A program made the position numbers and the translations under genes. A stretch of DNA of 64,000 nucleotides from Odontocerum albicorne (Eukaryota; Arthropoda; Insecta; Trichoptera; Odontoceridae). A model generated the notes under the pieces. That model saw only the letters and a program-made list of their open reading frames with translations. It ran no database searches and had not been told where the DNA came from. Position 1 is the stretch's first letter. Every line of letters starts with the position of its first letter. This document shows positions 20,740 through 31,859 of this stretch, piece after piece. The stretch lies in contig OX463842.1 of the NCBI GenBank assembly GCA_949825065.1, positions 6,785,723-6,849,722 on the forward strand, in the 5' to 3' direction.

Positions 20740-21260
20740 TTTTTGCTAGTTGTCTTCAAGAAAAACATCTATTTTCCTAGTAAGACTAGTTTCAATGAGC
20801 TAACCAAGTTTGATTTGCACCGACTAAAATATACATCAATATGGCTTTTTTTTTTAAATATTGTATCACAAAATAACTTCATTATATTTTTAAGCCAAAC
20901 TTCATTGCTTTGTTCTGGTATCTTTGTTATGCAGATTTATGAAAATAATGAATATTCATTGGTAATTTGTGGCGTCCAGTGCCTCGCATGATTTCGTTTT
21001 TGAAAAATTTAATAAAAAGCTTCGGCAAACTATGGAAAATAATTAATTTTGTACGAATTACTGATTTCAACTAATAAAAATATACATCAGAAGCATTTTT
21101 GTTCAGAAGCAATAAACTATTACCATATTCATTACGATATTTCCCAAAGTAAAGCCCGACATATTTAATAAGCTTGATGTCAAATTTATTTTAAAAACCA
21201 AATATTTTTTTGCATTTTACTTTCATAATTACTATAGCGTTTAATACTATATATATTTAT
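20740..21260. other. No recognisable feature
   Basis: AT-rich interval between a SINE and a LINE fragment. An 82-codon frame is present, but its composition is unremarkable and it matches no family that I know. Confidence 0.6.
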
Positions 21261-21278
21261 TTCAACAAGCAATGCTTG

Positions 21279-21749
21279 TGTAGGGAATACCCACGTCCCT
21301 AAATATTGTCAACATGCAGGGTCAACGACCGATGAATCAACCTCTGGATATGTACAATTGTCACATACCAGAACGTCAACACTGTTTACACGCAAATAAT
21401 ATTTGCATCACATTCCAAGGTAGAAAGAGAACATATCACGCCGTCTCGCCGTTTCGACAATAAATATCCTACCCACTGTATTATCCGCAGCGCTTGCGAC
21501 CACCTCAGCACGCGCAGGAGTGAGATCGAGATATACCGCGGACGCAGTCACGCGTCCCGTTCTGAAATTCTATATATACCAACTTATCGATGAATAAAGG
21601 CACTTGTTATTATTCGCTTGACCATTCATTTCTGTTTACTATTTACCGACTATTCACTCTCACTTCCCGCATTCCTGAGTCGACGTATTTTATTTTAAAT
21701 ACAAACAAATCAAAATCATCACGACGTACGACTAAAGAATACCGCTAAA
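21279..21749 (+). mobile_element. Solo LTR, copy L3
   Basis: 471 bp, beginning TGTAGGGAATACC and ending CGCTAAA, with CTTG on both sides (21275-21278, 21750-21753). TATATATACC lies at 21571 and AATAAA shortly after. The empty LINE site (AATGCTTGCATTTGG) is visible in the copy at 32848-33147, which confirms the insertion. Confidence 0.85.
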
Positions 21750-22265
21750 CTTGCATTTGGAGCCCGCTGGGGGCGCAGAACTCACTCATGGTGGAGCAAG
21801 TACAAAAAAAATATCTACGATATCTTTATATGAGTGAGTTTGGTGTATATCCATGGCTTTATCCTACTCAGTTCCTGCTGGGCATGATCGGGTATAACTC
21901 CTTGAGCGTAAGAAGAGATATGCGTCTCCTGGTATACGTTGTCAAACTCGTTCGAGGAGTTGTGAGTTGTCTAGCATTACTACAAAGATTAGCGTTAAAT
22001 GTTCCTAACAATTACGCTAGACTGCGCCGGCAAGAACTGTTCTCAATAACATACCCAAGAACGGGTCTTCCAGCCCCTATGCCTATTGGAAGGGCCTTAA
22101 CTCTTCTGAACGGGACTGCTTTGGATATTGACATATTTCATATCACATTATCAAAAGCAAAAGTAAATTTTCTTCTAAGATTGAGCGCGTTAGAAAGCAC
22201 TCATCAACGTACTTAAGTGACTTTGAATATATGTGTATGTTTGTGTGTATATATGTATGCACATA

Positions 22266-22495
22266 CAGTACCTGGCGGTAAGTTATACATATCGGGCTTA
22301 AGAAAAAGACTGTCGACCATAATCGGCTTTGTAGAGCATCGTCTCTGTCCCTAGAACGCTTGACAACGACTGACAAATCGCGACGGAACACGTATATGAA
22401 TGATAGAGACGACGCTCTACAAAGCCTAAGTTAGCCGATTATGGCCGACTGTCTCTTTCTTAAGCCCGATGTGTATTACTCACCGTCGGGTACTG
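22266..22495. mobile_element. Long-TIR MITE, copy M3
   Basis: 230 bp, beginning CAGTACCTGGC and ending CGGGTACTG, with TA on both sides. Long inverted arms carry TCGGGCTTAAGAAA and GACCATAATCGGC. The left arm has lost about 16 bp relative to the right. Confidence 0.8.
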
Positions 22496-22669
22496 TACAT
22501 TATTTTTTATTTTATATAATTTTTTTATTCTATATAATTTTTCTTTATTTTTAATGTTAACATTTGTTGTATTTGTCAAAGTGATTGAGCTAAGCCTGTT
22601 TTTAGAAAATAAATAAATAAAACTTAATTTATTATATTATACTTTTGGTATAAACAGTACAATCTGGTA

Positions 22670-22845
22670 AATGTATTGCCATGTGGCAAATTCTTCCAAC
22701 TTTCTAGGAAAATGTTAAAGAGGTCTTAATTAAAAAACAGACTAAGAACCGTTTTAAAGAAAATAGTACCAGCAGGAATCGAACCTGTAATCCCGAGATT
22801 GAAGAGGGTTGTCGTACCATTAATCTACGAATGTTATCGTTCATC
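22670..22845 (-). mobile_element. tRNA-derived SINE, copy S3, diverged
   Basis: On the minus strand a B-box-like GGTTCGATTCCTGC follows a degenerate A box. The body ends in CTAGAAAGTTGGAAGAATT and TTGCCACATGGCAA. It is more diverged than S1 or S4. Confidence 0.55.
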
Positions 22846-22849
22846 GTTT

Positions 22850-23300
22850 AACCAAGAAATTACATTGTGTTACAGCTAACCAGTCAATAGTTACTCAAGA
22901 CAGTTGTCAAATTCTGGTTGGAAGGAAACGTACATTATGTAAATATATGATAGATTGACTAGCTTAAATTCGTGAAATATCACGGGGTGTAAATTAACTT
23001 GTTAAGCTGAAAGATTGAAAAATAAAATTGCTGAAAAAGTTTTAAGTAGGAATGTTTGTTTTAAAGTTTTAGTAGCCCGGAAAATCTGCATTGCTTAAAC
23101 AACTCTATCAAAAGTTGAAAGAACTGATGTCGGGGTTCATTTTCTTTCAACTTTAAGAAAAGTTGTTCCTTTATGCCAGCAATTAAAATAATAGCAGAGT
23201 AAGCATTCAGTACTCATAGAGCCATTGTTATGAGCTCTCTGTTCTCATCAAAGTTGTCATGATCGCACACTTCAAGTCTTCTCTCAGAACGTTAATGAAA
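22850..23300. other. No recognisable feature
   Basis: A mixed AT-rich stretch downstream (in minus sense) of the coiled-coil ORF. No motif or repeat end could be named. Confidence 0.5.
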
Positions 23301-23304
23301 TTCA

Positions 23305-23580
23305 CTATTCGCAGAGATTCACAGCATGACGCTCGTCGGTTATGTCTTCAGTCTCTTGTTGTAATTGTTCTTGTAGAAAATCAGTCTTTTGTTTAGCTTT
23401 CACAACGCGACGTTCGTTAACTTTCTCTTTAGTTTGTTGCACTTGTCGAAAATTTCGCTTTTGCTCAGCATGTGCAACGCGATGTTCATTGGTTAACTCC
23501 TGTGTTTGTCTCTTACGCTGTTGCCTCCGATAGTTGCGCATAATTTCAACGCGCTTTACTCTTCTTTCATTTGGATCCAT
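23305..23580 (-). CDS. Short coiled-coil repeat ORF, unknown
   Basis: The product is 91 aa, starting MDPNERRVKRVEIMRNYRRQ. The sequence falls into about three imperfect repeats of 24-27 residues, each beginning NERRV or NEHRV and rich in Q, R, K and E, then DERHAVNLCE. It is highly charged with almost no hydrophobic core, so it should form a long helix or coiled coil. Arg-rich repeats of this kind occur at the N-termini of some Helitron replicases, so this may be a transposon remnant. I do not recognise a host family. No upstream or downstream exon could be shown. It lies just upstream of a TTAA MITE. Confidence 0.4.
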   Translation of the reverse strand: MDPNERRVKRVEIMRNYRRQQRKRQTQELTNEHRVAHAEQKRNFRQVQQTKEKVNERRVVKAKQKTDFLQEQLQQETEDITDERHAVNLCE

Positions 23581-23626
23581 TCATATATGTTTTGTTAAAA
23601 CGTATAACAATAATTTACTAACTTAA

Positions 23627-24287
23627 CATTTCCCTTCCTGTGCTAAAAAAATCGCCCGTTCATGTGCTGTGTATTCAATACACATCAATACACGTGTAAA
23701 AATGAGCGATTTAAAATCGGAAAAATAAGAATATTCATAGTCAATCGCTTAAATTAATTAAATTTGAAGTCAAAAGTGATAATAATTTAAATTTAATTGC
23801 TGAAAACATGAAAAAAACATCGGCCGACGTTCACAAAACGGGCAAAACGACCACCTCAAATGGATTCCCTAGAGCTACTAAAAGTTGAGACGGACTAACA
23901 CTGTGTATGTTATACCTCGAAGGAAGAAACACAACTGCAAACTGAGATTCTATTTCTTGCGTTCCCATTTACCGAAGTAGAGTGAGATTGAGACGTGAAT
24001 AGCGTCGCTTCCTCACTCATAGCGGTTTTATTAGAATGAATATCCTACTACGTCACACACTGGCACATGTTTGATTGTATTAGTGAATTTATTCCCGATT
24101 TTCACAAAATATCTCTGATGTGGCCGATAAGTGCTAATTATTATTGATATTATTTTTTTTAATTCAATGCGTAAATGTATCACGGAGGAATACCTAAAAT
24201 CTGAACCTAGTATTTATTATATTTATAGAGATATTAAAGTTTTTAGAAGCAATGTGTACTTGTTACACAATCACAGGGAAGGAAGGG
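23627..24287. mobile_element. TTAA MITE, copy P3
   Basis: 661 bp, with TTAA at 23623-23626 and 24288-24291. The ends are CATTTCCCTTCCTGTGC and CACAGGGAAGGAAGGG. Same subgroup as P1 and P6. Small open frames inside are not meaningful. Confidence 0.85.
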
Positions 24288-24294
24288 TTAAAAA

Positions 24295-24490
24295 GGATCC
24301 TGTTAACTCCTTTATTTGATCCGTTTATCTCATAGGACACATTTCTCTTCCTCGCTTACTCTGAACTGTTCCCTTGATCACCAGCTTCTTCAGATTTTCA
24401 GTATTCTTTCTAGCAACATGCCCAAAGTACCTACGTTAGGTTTCTTTTTCTGCACGTTGTCAAGTCTTTCGGTAATGTTCAATTCTTGGA
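24295..24490 (-). mobile_element. LINE fragment (C-terminal)
   Basis: The minus strand reads RYFGHVARKNTENLKKLVIK and GTVQSKRGRE, typical of the end of an RTE-like LINE polypeptide. It is related to the piece at 62576-62720. Confidence 0.6.
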
Positions 24491-24572
24491 TGATAACATA
24501 GAAACGTCGGTGCGCCTTTAATACAAAACCGTAACTATGACAATCTCTTCTTACGTACGGGCATAAGTAAAG

Positions 24573-25112
24573 GGTCTTTCAAATTGAGCAGTTTTTTAAA
24601 TTCTTGGATAAAACACAGATGGCATCGCGAACTTGCATGGGTCTAGTGTAATGTATGACATTTATAAAAATGGAGTCGTATACAATACAACAACGCGTTC
24701 AAATTGTTGAATTATTTTATATATTATAAACTCCGGAAACGGTGATGTTAATTGCCCACCAAGATCATGTGATCTGACACCGTTGGACTATTTTCTCTGG
24801 GGTTACGTGAAAATCCAAATCTATAAAAATTACCCCCAATCAATTCCTGAGCTGAAGGATGAAATTATTCGCGTTATTGGTGAGTTAGAACCGCCATTAT
24901 GCCAAAATTTCATCGAAAATTTTGACAAAAGAGTGGACATCTGTGGAGCTGCAAGAGGTGGACATTTGGCGGATATTGTTGTTTGTGTTTAAATGTCATA
25001 CATTATACTTCAATGGGCAATAAAAAGTTTTTTTGTAATCAAAACAAATCGTGTGTTTTATTCAAGAATTCAAAAAAATTATATTTAAAAAACCGCTCAA
25101 TTTGAAAGAACT
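24573..25112 (+). mobile_element. Tc1/mariner-superfamily element, internally deleted
   Basis: The left end GGTCTTTCAAATTGAGCAGT is matched in inverse at the right end (CGCTCAATTTGAAAGA). The N-terminal coding start at 24669 reads MESYTIQQRVQIVELFY, as in DUF4817-type helix-turn-helix transposases. After a deletion the C-terminus continues RSCDLTPLDYFLWGYVK, SIPELKDEIIRVIGE and ENFDKRVDICGAARGGH to a stop at about 24990. The catalytic core is missing. A sister C-terminal half is at 47425-47800. Confidence 0.75.
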
Positions 25113-25685
25113 TGAACAATCGAATTTATGTTGTTTGGTGATTATTTATTATTTGGCGCCGTTCTGTGACTGTTAGCTACCGTAACGGTACTTTGATGAC
25201 TTCTCGTGTAAAGGGACGCTTTAAACATTGCCCTTAAAACTTGCAGATTATCCTCAGTGCAAAACTCAACAGACATAATTCCGTTGAACAGTTTCAGAAA
25301 CACAAAAACCCCTGACTAATGAGCCCTTTTGTCTCGACTACCCGGTTCGTTTCTGAGGTGGCGGATCCTATAATTCGAAGTTTTTTTTTATTTATTTAGA
25401 CACTTTATTCATTTTTTTTACATTATGAGTTCATTAACATACAGCAACATCTTACAACCAAGAAAAGGGTTACGTAGATTCGTACCAATTTTTAGAGGTA
25501 GTTTATAACGTTATTTCTTAGAAGAAAGAAGTTTATATACTTAAAAACAAAGAAAAAATATTTAGAAGGTAGATCATAAATACACAGTTTACAGATGTAG
25601 TCAGTTGTCATTCATCTAAGACCTTTAAATGCCCTTAACTATGAAATACTTAAAATAGAAATAAAAAGAAAAAAAAAACGAAATA
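25113..25685. other. No recognisable feature
   Basis: Interval between two transposons. It is AT-rich with a short GC-balanced part at about 25160-25380. No motif was found. Confidence 0.55.
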
Positions 25686-27017
25686 CTATGCGTATCCAGA
25701 AAGTAAGTGTACTGAGGCTCTCACGACCGGATGGATTTTATTTTCGACATGTTGGCTACACTTCCGTGTAGCCTGACCCTTCCCCTCCGCAACGAGACTG
25801 GTTCGAGGTCAGTACGTTGAGAAGTGTCGACGCGACAACACGTTTCGTGAAAAATGTCAATCCAATCTCCCGCCAAGTGCGAAATACGCGGCGTCATCCG
25901 TTATCTCGTTTGGAAGGGAAAACCTCCGGTTGAGGTTTATAATGAGGTGAAAACTGCATATGATGATAAAGCTATGAATCGTACGAGTGTGTACAAGTGG
26001 TGTCGCGAGTTTAAAAACGGTCGTACGTCTGTGCATGACGATCAGAGGAGCGGAAGACTTTCAATTGTGACTGACGAAATTGTGGAAAAAATCGAAAATG
26101 CGCTCCGTGACGATCGCAGATTGACTGTGGATGAACTTTCTGCGATGTTTCCGCAAATCTCCAGATCTCTACTACACGAAACCATCACAGAAACCTTCGG
26201 ATATTGGAAACTGTCCGCGAGGTGGGTCTCAAAACAGCTGACATACCAACGCAAGTTGAATCGAGTGGAGGCCGGGCAAGAGTTTTTGAGGCGCTGCAAA
26301 CTCCATGGAGATAAATTTCTCCGCTCCATCGTTACTGGAGATGAAACTTGGGTTGCACACTACACGCCTGAAACCAAAAGGCAGTCTCAACAGTGGCGTC
26401 ACACCTCTTCACCCTCCGCCAAAAAGTTCAAAACCACAATGTCGGCCAAGAAAATCATGGCATCCGTGTTTTGGGACTGTCAAGGCATAATTTTAATTGA
26501 ATATATGCCTCAAGGGGAGACCATCAACTCTGCAAGATACTGTGAGACCCTAAAAAAATTGCGGAGGGCGATTCAGAACAAGAGGAGAGGCATGCTGACA
26601 AAGGGAGTCTGCCTACTGCACAACAATGCCAGCCCACACACGGCCAACGCCACGAAGGAACTGCTCGCCTCGTTTAAATGAGATGTCCTGAACCATCCCG
26701 CGCATTCCCCTGACCTAGCACCTTCAGATTACTATCTCTTTACCTCCCTGAAGCTGCACATGGGTGGAAAAAGGTTTTCAACCGACGAGGAGGTAAAGGA
26801 GGAGGTGGAGAAGTGGACTGAGGGATTGGCGGGAAACTACTTCGGGGAAGGCATCAAAAAGTTGATACCCCGCTTCCCCACCTGCATTGAGAGGAATGGC
26901 GACTATGTCGAAAAATAGCTTACATATGTACTACGGTAGACACGTAATTTTTTTGTTTAAATAAAAAAAATTGTAACCTACAAAAATTCAGTACACTTAC
27001 TTTCTGGATATGCCTCG
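25686..27017 (+). mobile_element. Full-length mariner, inactive
   Basis: 1332 bp with TA on both sides. The terminal repeats share CATATCCAGAAAGTAAGTGT (right end, read inward; the left end differs at a few bases). It contains one transposase gene with one premature stop and a lost catalytic aspartate. It is the reference copy for the truncated element inside the F-box duplication at 1511-2250. Confidence 0.9.
25854..26918 (+). pseudogene. Mariner transposase with stop and D-to-N change
   Basis: The frame of 354 codons plus stop (TAG at 26916) is unbroken except for TGA at 26679-26681. N-terminal helix-turn-helix domain: IRYLVWKGKPPVEVYNEV, NRTSVYKWCREFKNGRTSV, DDQRSGRLS. Catalytic domain: IVTGDETWVAHYTPE (first D), VFWDCQG, LLHNNASPHTANATKE, then SPDLAPSDYYLF (third D). 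The second position of the DD34D triad is asparagine here, while the related copy at 1511-2250 keeps aspartate. The C-terminus reads GIKKLIPRFPTCIERNGDYV. Transposases of this family cut at TA using the aspartate triad, so both changes should inactivate it. Confidence 0.9.
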
Positions 27018-27049
27018 TACAAGAATATAGGACAAAAAAAATAATTTAC

Positions 27050-27360
27050 ATACATATCATCTCTCTATTTCCCTGCCTGTTTAGGCAGAGAAGACAAAGT
27101 GCCAGACTTTCCTATTTCAACACACATCCTTCGCCTCTTCTATAAACCTTTTCATACAACTAAGATTATTCTGCATTTTATTCTTTCAAAATATAATTCA
27201 CTTAATCGAATCATATTTTGCTTGATATTTCTCTACCACGCCTTCTCACTCACAATTGCACTGTATATTTTTTGTTAGTCTTACTTCATTCATTCAATAT
27301 GCCCAAACCATCTCAGAATGCTCGACTTCATCTAACTCGACATATCAGCATTAAGTTATC
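27050..27360 (-). mobile_element. LINE-D 3' end, decayed
   Basis: On the minus strand a 3' tail with TCTCTGCCTAAACAGGCAGG and GATATGTATGT follows remnants of the LINE-D C-terminus (VWHFVF-like). Similar decayed pieces are at 8240-8604, 46800-47000 and 50105-50330. Confidence 0.5.
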
Positions 27361-28215
27361 ATTAAAATAATTTCATTAATATGCGGGAACGAGATAAAAT
27401 ATACCTTGATATTTTTAAGTTAATATTTTAAAACCGTACAATGCATGACATCATGGATTTTGATGAAATTTATACCCAGCATAGAAAAATTTACGTATAC
27501 AACGGGAAAAATAATGAAAAAAATCAAAAGCAATTTTCAGTGTATTTTTTTAAATGAAAAAATGCGTGATGATGCAAATTTGTTTCACACATAACATATA
27601 TTGTTGGTTTTTACCATGCAGATAAATTTGTACATGAAAATATTGTGTAAATAAGTAAAACATACCTGAATTGTTATTATTTTTCAACTTCTAAAACACT
27701 TTTATTATGGTTTAATGAATTCTTGAAATGCAGTAAAAAGTTTAATCCACCATTCCTCCAACTGTCAGAATTAAAAATCATTGTTTGATATACAAACGCC
27801 TTATTTTTTTTTGCAAATAGTCAACAAGAGAGATAGTTGTACCATATGATTTTAGTGTATTTTATTCCCAAAAGGTGGTCTTGCATTTATCATATTTTTT
27901 AATTATCCTGATGCAAATTTGCATCCCAATGCACTGTAGTGTTAAATAAATAGTGATATCTTACTATGATATTTATTTATTCAAGCTCGATTCTCTCAAT
28001 CATCATAGCGATATTATAAATTGTAGATACATTAATTTTTCTAGTGATTCCTGAAAAGCCTACCGATATCCACCCCCTTCCTGAAAGGTTTATAAAAATT
28101 TGGAAGGATAATTGCAAGTCTGGGGACTTCTTGGGAGAGAAACAAGCGCTATACAAAAACAAGCGAAAAAGTTTGCTTGTATTGTATTCTTGACAAAACA
28201 ATCTGGACCAATTGG
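27361..28215. other. No recognisable feature
   Basis: AT-rich DNA. A 74-codon minus-strand frame at 27977-28201 has no recognisable motif. Confidence 0.6.
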
Positions 28216-28219
28216 CACA

Positions 28220-28620
28220 TGAGAATATCTTCCAGCTTACCAGAAAGATAATAATATACTGTTCATGCTGTTAGACTTCGAAAAACATTAATATATGTCA
28301 AATCAGTTAATATAAGACTCGCATCATCGTTAACATGATTCTATTGAAAAACATCACATCTCTCTTCAGTGAAAAAGCATATTTTTCATTCCCTTTTTGT
28401 CAATCTCCTTTTAATTCTCCTGGCCATTGAAGATTCATTTTTTGCTCGGTTATTTTATTTTTGTTGTTTTGATATTGCATTTTTTCTACATCAATAATAT
28501 ACGAGTATAATACAATGCACATTTTTTAAAATAATTGTGTTGTTGGTTGGAAGATATTGCAAATAAACTTATCAACTTGTGTAAATAAAGTTTTAAGTAT
28601 TTAGGAAATATCTTGAATTA
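28220..28620 (+). mobile_element. Decayed LINE 3' end (LINE-J relative)
   Basis: ATATAAGACTCGCATCATCG and, farther on, GTTGGTTGGAAGATATTGCA with a terminal AATAAAG resemble the LINE-J 3' end (34745-35690). Coding capacity is lost. A similar piece is at 49610-49870. Confidence 0.5.
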
Positions 28621-28714
28621 ATAAACGTGATAAAAATCCTCGTTTTGAAAAAAAATTAAACCCTACTTGTTTGAATAGGTACCTGATGGAAACGCATGCA
28701 TTCTATTCTATTAA

Positions 28715-29342
28715 CCTTTCCTTCCCTGTGTTGGGTATCTTCTACACATTGCTTCTAATAACCATCAATATCTCTATAAATATAATAAATACAAGGTTAA
28801 GATTTTAGGTATTCCTCCATAATATATTAACGCATTGATTTAAAAAAATAATATTAATAATAATCAGAATTTATCGACTACATCGTGGGTATTTTGTGAA
28901 GATCAAAAACAAATTCGCATTTAAACGCTGTGCGTGTCTCGACCTTGGGTCTTGACGATAGGTGAATAGTATGCGGGAAGCGCGACACTATATTCGCATC
29001 TCACTCTTGCATACTCCACTGAATTGCGAGGAGCTCAATTGTCTCAATCATCGCAAGCGTAAGCCACGCCGGGGTAAGCCACTATCGCTCCGCGCCGCAG
29101 TAGCTTCTGGGCTTGCAAATAGATAAGACCTACGCCCGTTCCGTGAGCGTTGCCAGATGGTTTTTTAATGTTTCCAGCAAATAAATCTCAATTATTATAA
29201 TTTTTAACTTCAATTATAATTAATTAAGGAGATTATCTATGAATGTTCTTATTATTCCGATTTAAAATCGCTAATTTTTGATCGCGTACTCACTACCCAA
29301 CGCCGGAGCGCGCGTTTCAATTTTAGCACCGTAAGGGAAGGG
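28715..29342. mobile_element. TTAA MITE, copy P4
   Basis: 628 bp between TTAA at 28711-28714 and 29343-29346. The ends are CCTTTCCTTCCCTGTG and CACCGTAAGGGAAGGG. It is the sister of P2, with most differences being single substitutions and small indels. Confidence 0.85.
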
Positions 29343-29349
29343 TTAACTA

Positions 29350-31220
29350 GGCCTCATAACATATGTTGGGAAAGCAAAGGTTGTTTACAATGTGAATTTT
29401 AAATTATTTAAAAAAATATATTATTCTTTTGAATGTGATGGATAAACACTCAGGCCTCGGCCATACATGTAGTAGCCTCGCTTGGTGCTTAGAGCTACGC
29501 TGGGAGCTAGGCGACATATCCTAGCGAACCAACGCACCGCATACTATTGCAATAACCACACTGCACGCTTCGCGCTACGCTACATAACGATTAGTCACCT
29601 AGTGAGTCTCCTAGCGAACTGACGTGCTGGTTAATTTTATTGTGTCACCAAGTGATTTTACAAGATGGTGGTAGAGCTGTGTATAAAAGGGAGCCTTTGT
29701 AGAACCCATCGAGCAAATTATGCAAAAATTTACCTGTAATAAAATCACAGGAATTAAAGAAAGATGGTAAGTTATAATGAAATTGGTTAGTTTTGATAGT
29801 GGCATCGTTTGTTGACTCAACCGCTCCCAAATGTCAAATGAATTTGTGAGAAGCACTTTGGTGTGGCCAAGCATGAAGTCACCTAGTCTATTAGTCACGT
29901 AGCACTTAGCGAAGCATTTTGGTGTGGCATTAGCCTTAGTGATACGTGGTTTCGAGGTATGGACTGAGTAAAACATCCGACCCATTTAATAACATATAAG
30001 GTGGAACATAATAAACATTTTTTTTTTAAGTTTTTAGTGTATGATATCAAAGTAATATAGAAAATAAATAATTATTTAATTTGTTTAAATAAACAGCTTA
30101 TATTTAATCAAAAAAGTTAAATATTTAAATAAAATTACTCTTAAACCAGATTATTTGTATTGAGACTTCAAATTAAATTATCTTTTAGTTTTTAACAACT
30201 TTTGTGTAATCAAAATTGTATATTACGAACAAGAAAATTTTAATATTATAAATCAAATAACCTACTTTTCATGTACCTCAATAGCAGCTTTTCTTTTACT
30301 TTTACGGTGAGCTGTAGAGTTTAGCAGCATTAAATTGTAGCAAATGTAGATGGATTTACCAAAAGGAGAAGCCCTGCCAGCCATACTGGTTGCTACTAGC
30401 AAACAAAGTTTCAACAAGTTGGAAGCAGTTGCCTCAAAGTTAATCATTAGCAATGAAAAGCTCTCCAGTTCATGAATTCGAATAGTTTTATACTTGGAGG
30501 CACTTATAAAATTATTTTCTATATTGTATCCTTATTTATATTTCTTGATTCATTTCTAAAGTATTCCTCAGCATATCCATATTGACGATATGGTCATGTT
30601 GAAAAGAAGGTCGGTAAAACAAGGAGCCCCTGGATTAAGCATTTTATTCGTTGTTCGTCATTATACACGTTTGCTTTATTAATTTATATATACTATATAT
30701 GACATACAATGGGGTGCCTAATTCAATAAAGGCAAAGGGAGGAAAACAATTTAGGCAGTCGATCGGAGCGTGGTTGTTATTGCGACAGGAGTTTGAATAC
30801 TTGGGCTTGCAAAAGGAATGACTTGTAGAAAAGGTTTGTGTGAGCTCTTGAGTGTGGAGTTTTATATATTTTTTTCTTTTTTTATATAATTATGTGCGGA
30901 ATACTGTGGGATGAATGTTATGGTTTGTCTGGAGTGATGAAGTGTGAGGAGTTTGATTTCGCGTGATGTATACCTATGTAATTGAGTGTCGCCATTTGTC
31001 AGGTTGATGAGAATGTGCAACGGGGGTTTATATAATCAAAAACCGGAAAGAAGCATCAATTTATTTTTTCACGCTATATGTCCTCAACGAGATACAGGCA
31101 AAAGCCTTGTTTACTGGGGACACGACAAATGAAAGGCAACAAACCCAGACCCATTAAAATTGTCTTTAAATTAAATCACCTGTTGTTTTTTCTCAAATTA
31201 TTCATATTTCTTGTCATGTG
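29350..31220. other. Unassigned interval
   Basis: No gene recognised. At 29455-29950 the sequence is GC-richer and has repeated CTAGCGAAC and CACCTAGT motifs. It could be a MITE-like element, since CAGGCCTCGGCCATACA near the left and TTGGTGTGGC near the right are weakly complementary. An area near 31090-31140 (TGAAAGGCAACAAACCCAG) repeats in reverse at 12725-12750, a short shared interspersed motif. Confidence 0.35.
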
Positions 31221-31227
31221 TAAAATT

Positions 31228-31620
31228 AATCTATATAAATAAGAATGTAAATGTTCGTATATTAAAAATCTCTAATCACCGAAAGTTCTTCACCGATCGC
31301 TTTAAAATTTTAACAAAAGGTTGCATTCGTTTACGAAAATGTTCATATATTTTTATTTACATACAATTGTATATAAAAAAGTTTATAAATCAGTAAAAAT
31401 AACGTTTGCACCTCCTGCAGCGACACAGGCAAACTAAATTTGACAGTTACGTCACTTTGCATTTTCGACGTTTCGGAATTAATATTGAATAATTAAATAT
31501 TATATATTAAATATCTATATAAATAAAAATGTAAATATTCGTTAGTTAAAAATCTCCGAAAGTTATTTACGGATTGCTTTGAAATTTTGACAGTTCCATT
31601 TTGGTCTTGAATATTAAATA
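31228..31620. repeat. Two related copies of an interspersed repeat
   Basis: ATCTATATAAATAAGAATGT at about 31230 and a near match at about 31507 each begin a stretch with AAAAATCTC, CCGAAAGTT, and GATTGCTTTGAAATTTT-type sequence. This resembles the common non-autonomous repeat of insects that starts TCTATATAAATAA. A Helitron relation is possible, given the Helitron remnants just downstream. Confidence 0.45.
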
Positions 31621-31859
31621 TTTAATAATAAATATTAAATATTTAAAAATAAATATTAAATATTGAAATAATAAATATTAAATATTCAAATACGTTTATT
31701 GAAAAATAGCGCCATCTGCGCTATACTAAATAATTTATACGTCATTTTAATTTCGTAATGTGCGTCGTTGACATGTAAAATGTAAAGAATATCTGTTTCA
31801 CTTAGTTTTTTTAAACTTATTTTTTTATTTTTCTGTTCAATTAGCGGTGAAATTAAATT

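Larger units (their letters stand above)
21267..22625 (+). mobile_element. LINE-E fragment (jockey/CR1-type), split twice
   Basis: The coding part at 21750-22216 reads CIWSPLGAQNS-like residues, MVEQVQKKYLRYLYMSEFG, VYPWLYPTQFLLGM and NSLSVRRDMRLLVYVVKL, ending at a stop at 22216. This is the region after the RT domain in jockey/CR1-group LINEs. A solo LTR (21279-21749) interrupts its start and a long-TIR MITE (22266-22495) its 3' untranslated part. A related minus-strand piece is at 32848-33147. 5'-truncated. Confidence 0.7.
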
